Below are positions 6,928-13,083 of a DNA stretch of 13,083 bases, in pieces. The stretch comes from SZUA-430 sp041477875 (GTDB lineage Bacteria; Pseudomonadota; Alphaproteobacteria; Micropepsales; Micropepsaceae): the NCBI GenBank assembly GCA_041477875.1, contig JBGOVA010000131.1, positions 1-13,083 of the forward strand, written 5' to 3'. The position numbers were made by a program, and so were the translations under genes. Under the pieces are notes generated by a model. It did no database searches and was not told the DNA's origin. It worked only from the letters and a program-made list of their open reading frames with translations. Every line of letters begins with the position of its first letter. The stretch's first letter is position 1.

Positions 6928-8430
6928 TCAGGCAGTTGCGGCAAGACTGTGCAACAGCGCTCCGCTGAGGTCCTCCGCGGTGCCTGTGCCGAAGACATAG
7001 CGATCCGGGCGAACGAGGACGGCGGGTGCGCCTGTCGATCCAAACCACTGAGCGAGGCGGCCGCTTTCATCGAAGACGTCGCAACCCAGATCGACATGCT
7101 TGGCGAATGGGACGACGCGGTCGGTTTGTCCGTCGCGTGTGATCAGCCAGAAGCCGGGGCCAAGCAAATCGTCGAGCCGGCCACGCCTTCCGTTTGCAAG
7201 CTTTGCGTTCGTGGCTTGCGGAAACATTTCGCCAGCGCGCGCCGCTTTCATCAGGCAGCCGGTCGCAAGGCCTTGCAGGCCGGGGAGCGGATCGCTGCCT
7301 GTCTCGCCGCGCGCTTCACGCGCCGCGATCATGCCTCGGTCTCGCGTTGCCGCGGTTGCATCATCCTGCACGCAGACGACGCGGCCCATGCCGATCGCGG
7401 TCTCGATGATCGCGCGAACGTGAGGTTCTCGTTCTTCTTGATACGTGGCGAGCAGTTGCGGCGTTGCGTCGCCGCGCAGGATCGCGGTCAGCTTCCACGC
7501 GAGATTGTCGGCGTCGCGAATGCCCGAACACATGCCTTGACCCAGGAATGGCGGCATTTGGTGCGCGGCGTCGCCGGCGATCAGGACCGAGTTGCCGCGC
7601 CAGGACTTCGCGACGAGACCGTGGAATCGATAGACGGCTTTGCGCACGAGCTCGGCTTGGCCCGGTCTGACCCAAGGCCGCAAGAGCTCCGCGATGCGCG
7701 CGTCGTCGAGCATCGCCTGCGCATCCTCGCCGGGCTTCAGCATGAACTCCCAGCGCCGGCGCAACGGCGACATGGGCATCATCGTTGTCGGACGTTTCGG
7801 GTCGCAAATCTGGACACCGAAAGGCGGCAAGCCGGCTTCGTCTTTCACGATCGTGTCGATGACCAGCCACGGCTCGTCGAAACCGTAGTCGAAGAGTTCG
7901 CTGTCGATCGATCGCCGCACAAGACTGCCGCCGCCATCGGCGCCGATCAGAAAGCGCGCGCGAATGCGGTGCTCACGACCGTCGGCGTCGATGATTTGCG
8001 CGGCGGCGCCTTCGTCGTCGTTGCGCTCGATCGCGACCAATGATGCACCGAGCCGCACGTCGACGGAAGGCAGCTCGGCGACGCGTCGGCGCAGCGCTTC
8101 TTCCAACGCCGGCTGGTGAAACATGTAGCTCGGCGCCCAGCCCGACGGCGTGGTGATGCCTTCCTGGCAGAAGCGCATGAGTATCTGGCCGGCGGCGTTG
8201 CGGAATTCGTATTCGTACATCGCGCGCGTCGAGGGGAGGATTTCATCGACGATGCCGAGCTTCTGCCAGATGCGCATGATCTCGTGATCGAAGTGCGCCG
8301 CGCGGGGTTGACGGTAGATTCCGCTTTCGCGTTCGACGACCATGGTCTTGACGCCGGCCTGGCCGAGCAGGCCCGCAAGCGTTTCGCCCGTAGGGCCATA
8401 GCCCACAATCAAGACATCCGTTTCGATCAT
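6928..8430 (-). CDS. FAD-dependent aromatic hydroxylase (MhpA/PheA-type flavoprotein monooxygenase)
   Basis: This 500-residue class A flavoprotein monooxygenase should use NAD(P)H and O2 to add a hydroxyl group to a phenolic ring. Motifs seen: the dinucleotide-binding GYGPTG (10-15), VVERESGIYRQPRAAHFD (about 31-48, flavin contact region), the DG motif GADGGGS (163-169), and the GD motif LIAGDAAHQMPPFLGQGM with Asp287, followed by the typical DADNLAWKL. The C-terminal 100 residues form the thioredoxin-like domain typical of this subgroup. It most resembles 3-(3-hydroxyphenyl)propionate hydroxylases, but MhpA of E. coli is longer (about 550) and I would not name the substrate. It is the last gene of the tetR operon, 10 bp after the FAH gene, with only a weak ribosome site. 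Making the diol for the neighbouring dioxygenase is its likely role. Confidence 0.85.
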   Translation of the reverse strand: MIETDVLIVGYGPTGETLAGLLGQAGVKTMVVERESGIYRQPRAAHFDHEIMRIWQKLGIVDEILPSTRAMYEYEFRNAAGQILMRFCQEGITTPSGWAPSYMFHQPALEEALRRRVAELPSVDVRLGASLVAIERNDDEGAAAQIIDADGREHRIRARFLIGADGGGSLVRRSIDSELFDYGFDEPWLVIDTIVKDEAGLPPFGVQICDPKRPTTMMPMSPLRRRWEFMLKPGEDAQAMLDDARIAELLRPWVRPGQAELVRKAVYRFHGLVAKSWRGNSVLIAGDAAHQMPPFLGQGMCSGIRDADNLAWKLTAILRGDATPQLLATYQEEREPHVRAIIETAIGMGRVVCVQDDATAATRDRGMIAAREARGETGSDPLPGLQGLATGCLMKAARAGEMFPQATNAKLANGRRGRLDDLLGPGFWLITRDGQTDRVVPFAKHVDLGCDVFDESGRLAQWFGSTGAPAVLVRPDRYVFGTGTAEDLSGALLHSLAATA

Positions 8431-8440
8431 GGTTTTGCGC

Positions 8441-9295
8441 TCATTGCTCGGGGCGGATCGTCGCTTCGATGGCGCCGATCTTGTCGATCTCGATCCGCGT
8501 GACGTCGCCCGCCTTCATGAATTGCGGCGGCTTCATCGCGATGCCAACGCCACCGGGGGTGCCGGTGAAGATGATGTCGCCGGGCTCGAGCGTCATGGCT
8601 TGCGAAAGAAGGGCGATTTGATCGTAGACGTTGAAGACCAAATTTTTCGTGTTCGAGTCCTGCTTCTTCTCGCCATTGAGGAACGCGCGGATGCCGAGCG
8701 CATGCGGATCGCCGATCTCGTCGGCGGTCACGATCCACGGGCCGAAGGGCGCGTGGGTGTCGAAGCTCTTGCCCAGCATCCATTGCGGCGTCTTGAACTG
8801 CCAGTCGCGCACCGTGACGTCGTTGCCGGCGCAGTAGCCGAAGACGACTTCGTGCGCCTTTTCCTTCGGCACGTGCTTGCAGCGCTTGCCGATGACAACG
8901 ACGAGCTCGGCCTCGTAGTCGAGCATCGTCGACACTTTCGGCAGCTCGATCGGATCGAACGGTGCGTTGACCGAGGTCACGTGTTTGCAGAACCAAATCT
9001 GCTGCTCAGGGGTCTTTTGCCCGCTCTCCGCGATGTGATCGGCGTAGTTCAAGCCGATCGCCAGGATCTTCCCCGGGCGGGGGACGGGCGCTTCGAGTTT
9101 TATGGATTTGAGCGCCACATCGGCGGGGCGCGTGCTTGCGCGTTCGACGGCGCCGCGGACGTGGGGCCACTCGGTCAACAGACCGATCATGCCGCGCGGC
9201 AAGTCGGCGTCGACCTTGGCGAGATCGACGATGCCGTCGTCTCTTGCGATGCCGACGCGCGTGCCTTTCGAATCGGAAAAAGTCGCGAGTTTCAT
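8441..9295 (-). CDS. Fumarylacetoacetate hydrolase family protein
   Basis: This 284-residue protein has the FAH fold, whose members cleave or decarboxylate beta-dicarbonyl compounds (fumarylpyruvate hydrolase, acylpyruvase, HpcE/HpaG-type decarboxylase-isomerase, enol-acid hydratase). Seen: an N-terminal cap (1-70), ILAIGLNYADHIAE with His87, divalent metal ligands Glu128 and Glu130 in DYEAEL and Asp159 in GNDVT, Lys176 in GKSFD, and the closing GDIIFTGTPGGVG (239-251). The ATG at 9293-9295 (MKLATFSDSKG) has GAGGAG about 8 bases upstream, overlapping the TGA of the dioxygenase gene 11 bp away. Longer in-frame starts reach into that gene and are rejected. In this operon it probably acts on the ring-fission product or its derivative; which reaction it performs cannot be read from the sequence. 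Confidence 0.9.
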   Translation of the reverse strand: MKLATFSDSKGTRVGIARDDGIVDLAKVDADLPRGMIGLLTEWPHVRGAVERASTRPADVALKSIKLEAPVPRPGKILAIGLNYADHIAESGQKTPEQQIWFCKHVTSVNAPFDPIELPKVSTMLDYEAELVVVIGKRCKHVPKEKAHEVVFGYCAGNDVTVRDWQFKTPQWMLGKSFDTHAPFGPWIVTADEIGDPHALGIRAFLNGEKKQDSNTKNLVFNVYDQIALLSQAMTLEPGDIIFTGTPGGVGIAMKPPQFMKAGDVTRIEIDKIGAIEATIRPEQ

Positions 9296-9306
9296 GATGT
9301 CTCTCC

Positions 9307-10224
9307 TCAGCCCATTGTCGGCGGCGTGGGCATGCCCCACTGCACGCCCATCAGGTCTTGTATCGTTGCATCGCGCGAGCCCCAACTTGCATTCATGAGG
9401 TCGCCGTCGGTCCAGTGCTCGACAGTGTGGCCCCATGGGTCGCGCCAGTAGTCGAAGATTTGGCTGCCCAGGACGTGGCGGCCGACGCCCCATTCGTGGC
9501 GATAGGCCTTCGCCTTCAGATGGTCGTGGCCGGTCATCAAGTCGTCGAGATCGATCACCTCGAAGGCGGCGTGATTGAATTTCGGCGTGCCGGTGCCGGC
9601 AAGGAAGAGCGTGTGGTGGTCGGCGGGCAGTTGGCCGCGATCGCAGCGCATGAAGGCGCCTAGCGCGAATTCGGGCGAGAGCTTGATCTCGTCGGAGGTG
9701 ATGAAGCCGAAGCGCTCCTTGTACCAGGCTTCACTGGCGCGGAAGTTCGAGACATTGAGCACGCAGTGGCCGAGGCGCTTCACATGCGCTGTGCCCGCCC
9801 CGACGCGCTTGATGTGGTTGCGGCGCGGCTGGCTGCGGGCGTCGTTCGTCGGGTGCGTCGAGGGGACTTGCAATGCGGGCAACACCTCGCGACCAGCGAC
9901 CACTTCGACGTTGAAGCCGTCAGGGTCCTTGAGGCGGACGCGCTTGCCGCCGCCCGGTCCGTCGAGCGTTTCGAGGGCCGCGTCTTCTTTCTCCGCGAGG
10001 GTTGCGAGGTCGTCGACGGAGCGCGCTTCGAACGCCAAGCCGGCAAAGCCCGGTTCGCCCTTGTGCGTGACGTGAAAGTAGGGGTCGCCGTCGGTGCCGC
10101 GCATGTAGAGCGCCGTCGCGTCGCGGCGGGCGCGCACGAGGCCGAAATCTATCAGGAACGCTTCCATCGCGTCGAGGTCGGGGGCGCTGAAGCGCACGAA
10201 GGCGATATCGTCGACTTTGATCAT
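9307..10224 (-). CDS. Class I extradiol ring-cleavage dioxygenase (VOC superfamily)
   Basis: This 305-residue two-domain vicinal-oxygen-chelate protein fits type I extradiol dioxygenases (BphC / catechol 2,3-dioxygenase class), which open a catechol ring next to the diol using Fe(II) and O2. The N-terminal domain (about 1-112) is the non-catalytic copy; the C-terminal domain (about 147-290) carries the metal triad His153 (LGHCVLNV), His218 (FNHAAFEV) and Glu269 (GHTVEHW). It also has the second-sphere residues expected of active enzymes: His203 in DHHTL, His250 in GRH and Tyr259 in FDYW. A longer linker (about 112-147) joins the domains. The ATG overlaps the tetR TGA (ATGA) and the ribosome site AGGAAGGAG lies in the end of tetR, so the two are translationally coupled. 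The substrate is presumably the product of the hydroxylase. Confidence 0.88.
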   Translation of the reverse strand: MIKVDDIAFVRFSAPDLDAMEAFLIDFGLVRARRDATALYMRGTDGDPYFHVTHKGEPGFAGLAFEARSVDDLATLAEKEDAALETLDGPGGGKRVRLKDPDGFNVEVVAGREVLPALQVPSTHPTNDARSQPRRNHIKRVGAGTAHVKRLGHCVLNVSNFRASEAWYKERFGFITSDEIKLSPEFALGAFMRCDRGQLPADHHTLFLAGTGTPKFNHAAFEVIDLDDLMTGHDHLKAKAYRHEWGVGRHVLGSQIFDYWRDPWGHTVEHWTDGDLMNASWGSRDATIQDLMGVQWGMPTPPTMG

Positions 10225-10886
10225 GGTTGCTTCTCCTTCCTGCGCGCATCGACGGCGGCGTGCGCCGTGCGCTGGGCTTCGGTTTGCTTGAGGCCGAGGG
10301 CGACCAGCACGATCGCGATGACGTCGGCCGCGAAATCATGGGGGTTTGCCGGTCGGCGTTCGCCGGTGTCGGACAGCCGCGCGATCGCCGCCATCGCCGC
10401 ACCGATCACGGTGACGACGGCGGCGTGCAGCGAGGGCGCGGCGAAACGCTTGTTCTTGAGCCCCAGAACAACGTCGCCGCGCACGCCGGCGTTGATCGGT
10501 GCGTCGGGATCGACGACGCCCGGCTGAAGGCGCAACATGGCGCGGGCGCGTACGGGGCTGGCGATGGCGAAGGTCAGCATGCAGGCGAGGCCGTTGGCCA
10601 TGCGCGCGCCCGCGTCCGTGATGCCGTCGTTGGTGCGCCTGACCTTGACCTCGAGTTCGAGGCGCAAGCATTCGGCGATCGCTGCGGCGAGGTCGATCTT
10701 GTCGGCGAAGTGGGTGTAGAACGTGCCCTTCGCGACGTCGGCCGCTTCGGTGATGTCGTCGATCGAGATCGCATCGAGGCCACGCGCGGCGACGAGCCGT
10801 TCGGCGGCGGCGACGATCTCGCCACGCGTGCGCTCGCGCTTGCGGCCGGTGCGGGGGACGGGTGCGGACTTGGTTGCGGCTCTCAT
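10221..10886 (-). CDS. TetR-family transcriptional repressor
   Basis: This 221-residue regulator has a TetR N-terminal helix-turn-helix (about residues 20-68) with the characteristic core DITEAADVAKGTFYTHFADK (recognition helix about 51-60), preceded by a basic tail TGRKRERTR. The C-terminal ligand and dimer domain is divergent, as usual. The start is set at ATG 10886 (MRAATKSAPV); the frame is open to 10934, but the longer form would be encoded by the promoter and operator. It is the first gene of tetR-dioxygenase-FAH-hydroxylase and overlaps the dioxygenase start by 4 bp. With an operator in its own promoter it probably represses the whole operon, including itself, until a pathway compound binds. 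Confidence 0.9.
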   Translation of the reverse strand: MRAATKSAPVPRTGRKRERTRGEIVAAAERLVAARGLDAISIDDITEAADVAKGTFYTHFADKIDLAAAIAECLRLELEVKVRRTNDGITDAGARMANGLACMLTFAIASPVRARAMLRLQPGVVDPDAPINAGVRGDVVLGLKNKRFAAPSLHAAVVTVIGAAMAAIARLSDTGERRPANPHDFAADVIAIVLVALGLKQTEAQRTAHAAVDARRKEKQP

Positions 10887-10924
10887 AATTGACTGTTTAG
10901 TCGAAACTGACCAAATAGTCAATT
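10887..10924. promoter_or_regulatory. Palindromic operator, probably for the adjacent TetR regulator
   Basis: A 38-bp inverted repeat has arms AATTGACTGTTTAGTC (10887-10902) and GACCAAATAGTCAATT (10909-10924) around a 6-base spacer; 14 of 16 arm positions pair. Each arm also contains its own GACT-N4-AGTC-like dyad (10891-10902 and 10909-10920, 18 bp apart), so two repressor dimers could bind side by side on the same face or nearly so. It touches the tetR start codon and covers the predicted promoter. The assignment to this TetR is inferred from position. Confidence 0.75.
10894..10922 (-). promoter_or_regulatory. Predicted sigma70 promoter of the tetR operon, leaderless
   Basis: On the minus strand TTGACT (10922-10917) is followed after 17 bases by TAAACA (10899-10894). 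Seven bases later comes the A of the tetR ATG (10886), so transcription would start at or within a base or two of the start codon, giving a leaderless mRNA. No ribosome site precedes this ATG, which agrees. The whole promoter is inside the palindromic operator. Confidence 0.55.
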
Positions 10925-10937
10925 CGTACGACACGGC

Positions 10938-11654
10938 TCAGTCGGCCGGTTTCACCGGCCGATACACGTGAACGCGCCGGCCGGCCTGCTTCTTGGCGAG
11001 CGCCCGCTGCAGACGCAGGCGCTCCCTGACCGTCAGCGGCCGCTTCGGGCGGACGCCGGCCAGCATCTTTTCGGCCTCGACCGCGTCCATGGTCCAGTTG
11101 CGCACCGGCCCCGAATCCAGGTGGATGAAATGGGAATACGGATACCAGCCCACGCCGCCGCGCGACATTTTCTTTGCCAAGGTCGCGGCGGAGGCAAGCT
11201 TTGCATCGAGTGAAATATCGATCGCCCGGCCGGCGAGATGCTGGCTTTTTTCCGCCACGCCGAAGATGCGCGTGGCCAGCATCGCGTTCGTCTTCTTCGT
11301 GCGGTAGGCCGAGAGAACGACCGCGCGCGACTGTCCCGACGCCGCAATCACGTCGGCCAAGAAGTCGAGCGTCTCGATGAAGATCGGGCCGACTTTGTTC
11401 TCGTGGTGATCGCGCAGGAAGATCGCGAGGTCGACCATCGCCTCTGGAATTGGCCCGATATCGTCGCGATAGAGGCCGTCGAACGTCTCGCCGGTGTGGG
11501 CGTGGTGCAAGAACAAGCGACGGGGCGTCGAAGGTTCGAAAAGCGTGTCCGGGCCGCCTTCCACCAGAATGCGCGCGTCGGCGCTCGCCCCAAACACGAA
11601 TGTGAGGCCGGTCGCCAGCAGAAAATCACGTCGCCGAAGTTGCATCGGACCCAT
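10938..11654 (-). CDS. Tat-exported DUF882 / peptidase M15 family protein (MepK/YcbK-like)
   Basis: This protein of 238 residues (235 if started at Met4, 11645) begins with a twin-arginine signal, LRRRDFLLATG, and a hydrophobic stretch ending ASADA/RI (about 27/28), so it acts in the periplasm. The mature part is a DUF882/M15 zinc-peptidase domain: SAYRTKKTNAML (about 115-126), SQHLAGRAIDIS with His139 and Asp146, and SHFIHLDSG with His178, giving the His-Asp-His zinc set. E. coli YcbK (MepK) of this family is a murein endopeptidase, so cleavage of peptidoglycan cross-links is the best guess. A basic C-terminal tail (about 200-235) is of unknown use. No strong ribosome site precedes either start. 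It is divergent from the DUF1329 gene, and its stop lies 13 bp from the tetR operator. A GC-rich hairpin (10943-10961) covers its last codons but lacks a T run. Confidence 0.88.
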   Translation of the reverse strand: MGPMQLRRRDFLLATGLTFVFGASADARILVEGGPDTLFEPSTPRRLFLHHAHTGETFDGLYRDDIGPIPEAMVDLAIFLRDHHENKVGPIFIETLDFLADVIAASGQSRAVVLSAYRTKKTNAMLATRIFGVAEKSQHLAGRAIDISLDAKLASAATLAKKMSRGGVGWYPYSHFIHLDSGPVRNWTMDAVEAEKMLAGVRPKRPLTVRERLRLQRALAKKQAGRRVHVYRPVKPAD

Positions 11655-11911
11655 GATGTAGTTCGTGATTGCGGCAAAGACTACTGCTGGGCGTCCGTAT
11701 TTGCGTGTGCGTCGCGGCGAAGGGCCGGTGGAATTGGCGAACGCTGCGCGGATGGGCTACTGTACCTGGGCCTCTCTATTCAGGTCATTCTCCTAACTCA
11801 GCTATTGCGGCTATTGCCAGTCCGGTCCCCCAGCCCAGTACAGGGGGGCTGTGTGCGCGCCTGCGAATTCAGCCGACAGAGAAACACAAATTTGGTGGAG
11901 GAGCGAAGAAC
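11655..11911. promoter_or_regulatory. Divergent intergenic region with GCTATTGC direct repeats
   Basis: This 257-bp gap must hold the promoters of the M15 gene (leftward) and the DUF1329 gene (rightward). I see a direct repeat GCTATTGC at 11801-11808 and 11810-11817, one base apart, and a small hairpin CAGCCC/GGGCTG (11831-11836 with 11846-11851) in the likely 5' leader of the DUF1329 gene. A weak plus-strand pair TTGGCG-N18-TACTGT starts at about 11734. No convincing promoter can be assigned. Confidence 0.35.
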
Positions 11912-13083
11912 ATGCCTCGTAAGCATTTGCTGATGATTTCAGCCGTTGTGGTTGGGTTTGGTGCGCCGGTCGCGTGGGCAAAGGTGCCTGCCGAACAAGC
12001 GGCGCGGCTCGGCAAGGATTTGACGCCGATGGGCGCGGAGGTCGCCGGCACCGGCGACGTGCCCGCCTATACCGGCGGGCTGCAGGCGCCGCCTGCCGGG
12101 ATCAAGTTCGATCCGAAGACTCAGCACCCGCCAAATCCCTTCCCGGGCGACAAGCCGAAATACACGGTCACCGGTGCCAACGCGGGCCAATATGCCGACA
12201 AGCTGCTCGACGGGCACAAGGCGCTGTTGAAGCAGTTCTCCAGCTACAAGATGAACATCTATGAGTCGCGACGCAGCTGTGCGGTGCCGCAATTCGTCTT
12301 TGCGGCGACGAAGAACAACGCGCTCGTCGGCGACTTGACGAAGGACGGCGAAGGCGTCACGGGCGGCATCATGGGTGCGCCGTTCCCGATCGCCAACAAC
12401 GCGATGGAGATGGTGTGGAACCAGAGGCTGCGGTTCCTGCCGCACAAGCTCTATCGCTCCTACGCGACGGCGCCCGTGCAGTCGAACGGCTCGTACAACC
12501 TGATCAAATATCAGGACGAGGCACTGATCCGCTGGACCGATCCGACGAAGAAGAAGGCGGAAGACCTCAACAACGTTCAGCTGATGTACCTGCAGAACAC
12601 GGTTGCGCCGGCGCGCCTTGCCGGCAACGTCATCCTGGTCCACGAGTCGCTGAACGGCACGGTCGAGCCACGCAAGGCTTGGTCCTACAATCCCGGCCAG
12701 CGCCGTACGCGCCGCGCGCCCGACATCGCCTACGACAATCCCGGCTTCAATACCGACGGCATGTCGACGTCAGACGCGTTCACGGGCTTCAACGGCTCGC
12801 TCGACCGCTACGATTGGTCGGTGAAGGGCCGCAGCGTGAAGTTCATTCCGTACAATTCGTACGACCTCGTGAACTCCAAGTATGATCAACTGATCAAGCC
12901 CAACCATTTGAACCAGGACTTGGTGCGTTACGAACCGCATCGCGTGTGGACGGTCGAGGCCAAGCTGCACGCGGGTCAACGCCACATCTATGCGCGCCGC
13001 GTCATGCATCTGGACGAGGACAACCACGGCGTCGTCGCGGCCGAGCTCTATGACGGGCGCGGCGGCTTGTGGCGCTTCCAGGA
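11912..13083 (+). CDS. DUF1329 family secreted protein (3' end outside window)
   Basis: The frame is open from ATG 11912 to the end of the window, 390 residues with no stop. GGAGGAG lies about 8 bases upstream, a strong ribosome site. The N-terminus MPRKHLLMISAVVVGFGAPV followed by AWA/KV is a signal peptide with predicted cleavage after Ala23. The rest matches DUF1329: GQYADKLLDGHKALLKQFSSYKM-type helix (split here), FPIANNAMEMVWNQRLRF, WSYNPGQRRTRRAPDIAYDNP, and a Tyr/Asn/Asp-rich region NTDGMSTSDAFTGFNG. Family members are usually about 430-460 residues, so 50-70 residues are likely missing. The family is thought to work in the periplasm or outer membrane, often beside DUF1302 proteins and RND/MMPL exporters in degraders of hydrophobic compounds; the molecular role is unproven. 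The only long minus-strand frame here (11939-12643) is a shadow. Confidence 0.9.
   Translation, partial: MPRKHLLMISAVVVGFGAPVAWAKVPAEQAARLGKDLTPMGAEVAGTGDVPAYTGGLQAPPAGIKFDPKTQHPPNPFPGDKPKYTVTGANAGQYADKLLDGHKALLKQFSSYKMNIYESRRSCAVPQFVFAATKNNALVGDLTKDGEGVTGGIMGAPFPIANNAMEMVWNQRLRFLPHKLYRSYATAPVQSNGSYNLIKYQDEALIRWTDPTKKKAEDLNNVQLMYLQNTVAPARLAGNVILVHESLNGTVEPRKAWSYNPGQRRTRRAPDIAYDNPGFNTDGMSTSDAFTGFNGSLDRYDWSVKGRSVKFIPYNSYDLVNSKYDQLIKPNHLNQDLVRYEPHRVWTVEAKLHAGQRHIYARRVMHLDEDNHGVVAAELYDGRGGLWRFQ

Noticed and set aside
6910..8043. Plus-strand 377-codon frame opposite the flavin hydroxylase
   Set aside because: It is a shadow of the hydroxylase; the minus-strand frame carries all three flavoprotein motifs.
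8429..9451. Plus-strand 340-codon frame opposite the FAH gene
   Set aside because: It is antisense to a family member with intact metal ligands; the product is Arg/Asp/Val-rich with no domain.
10943..10961. Hairpin CGGCCGGT-TTC-ACCGGCCG at the end of the M15 gene as a terminator
   Set aside because: It is a strong 8-bp stem, but it lies within the coding end and no T run follows on the minus strand; it may be a by-product of GC-rich codons.
11939..12643. Minus-strand 234-codon frame at the right end
   Set aside because: It is antisense to the DUF1329 gene, which has a signal peptide, strong ribosome site and family sequence but no stop within the window.
1..13083. CRISPR arrays, tRNA or rRNA genes, transposases, phage or defence genes
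   Set aside because: No regularly spaced repeats, no cloverleaf-like or rRNA-like sequence, and no recognisable mobile or defence protein were seen in any frame.

Overview
The window is GC-rich (roughly 60-65% by eye) and densely coded, with nearly all genes on the minus strand. Protein content, high GC, Tat-type signals and an interspersed CCTCCCC/GGTGGGGGT palindrome suggest an alphaproteobacterium, perhaps of the Caulobacterales/Hyphomicrobiales type. The genus cannot be fixed from this sequence.

Layout from right to left, in the direction of most transcription: (a) 11912-13083, plus strand, the 5' part of a secreted DUF1329 protein that runs off the window; (b) 10938-11654, minus, a Tat-exported DUF882/M15 murein-peptidase-like protein, divergent from (a) across a 257-bp gap; (c) 6928-10886, minus, a compact four-gene cluster tetR - class I extradiol (VOC) dioxygenase - fumarylacetoacetate-hydrolase-family enzyme - FAD aromatic hydroxylase, with junctions of -4, +11 and +10 bp. 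A strong palindrome overlapping a sigma70-like promoter lies directly in front of tetR; (d) 1552-6701, minus, the complete branched-chain 2-oxoacid dehydrogenase operon bkdA1-bkdA2-bkdB-lpdV in the classical Pseudomonas order, with a promoter-like TTGACG-N17-TATCCA; (e) 51-1508, minus, two tail genes in the same direction: a Tat-signal S33 (proline-iminopeptidase-like) hydrolase and a four-helix membrane protein; (f) 1-44, plus, what may be the last codons of a convergent gene.

The bkd genes would convert 2-oxoacids from Val/Leu/Ile into branched acyl-CoAs. The tetR cluster looks like a self-regulated meta-cleavage module: hydroxylation of an aromatic ring, extradiol ring opening, then hydrolysis or other processing of the ring-fission product. 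Its substrate is unknown, and the usual hydratase/aldolase genes are not in the window.

Points worth a second look are the self-contained tetR module with an operator overlapping its promoter and a predicted leaderless start, and a ~140-bp palindromic repeat inside the bkd operon. The repeat sits just upstream of lpdV, which lacks a visible Shine-Dalgarno sequence. I saw no tRNA, rRNA, CRISPR array or transposase.
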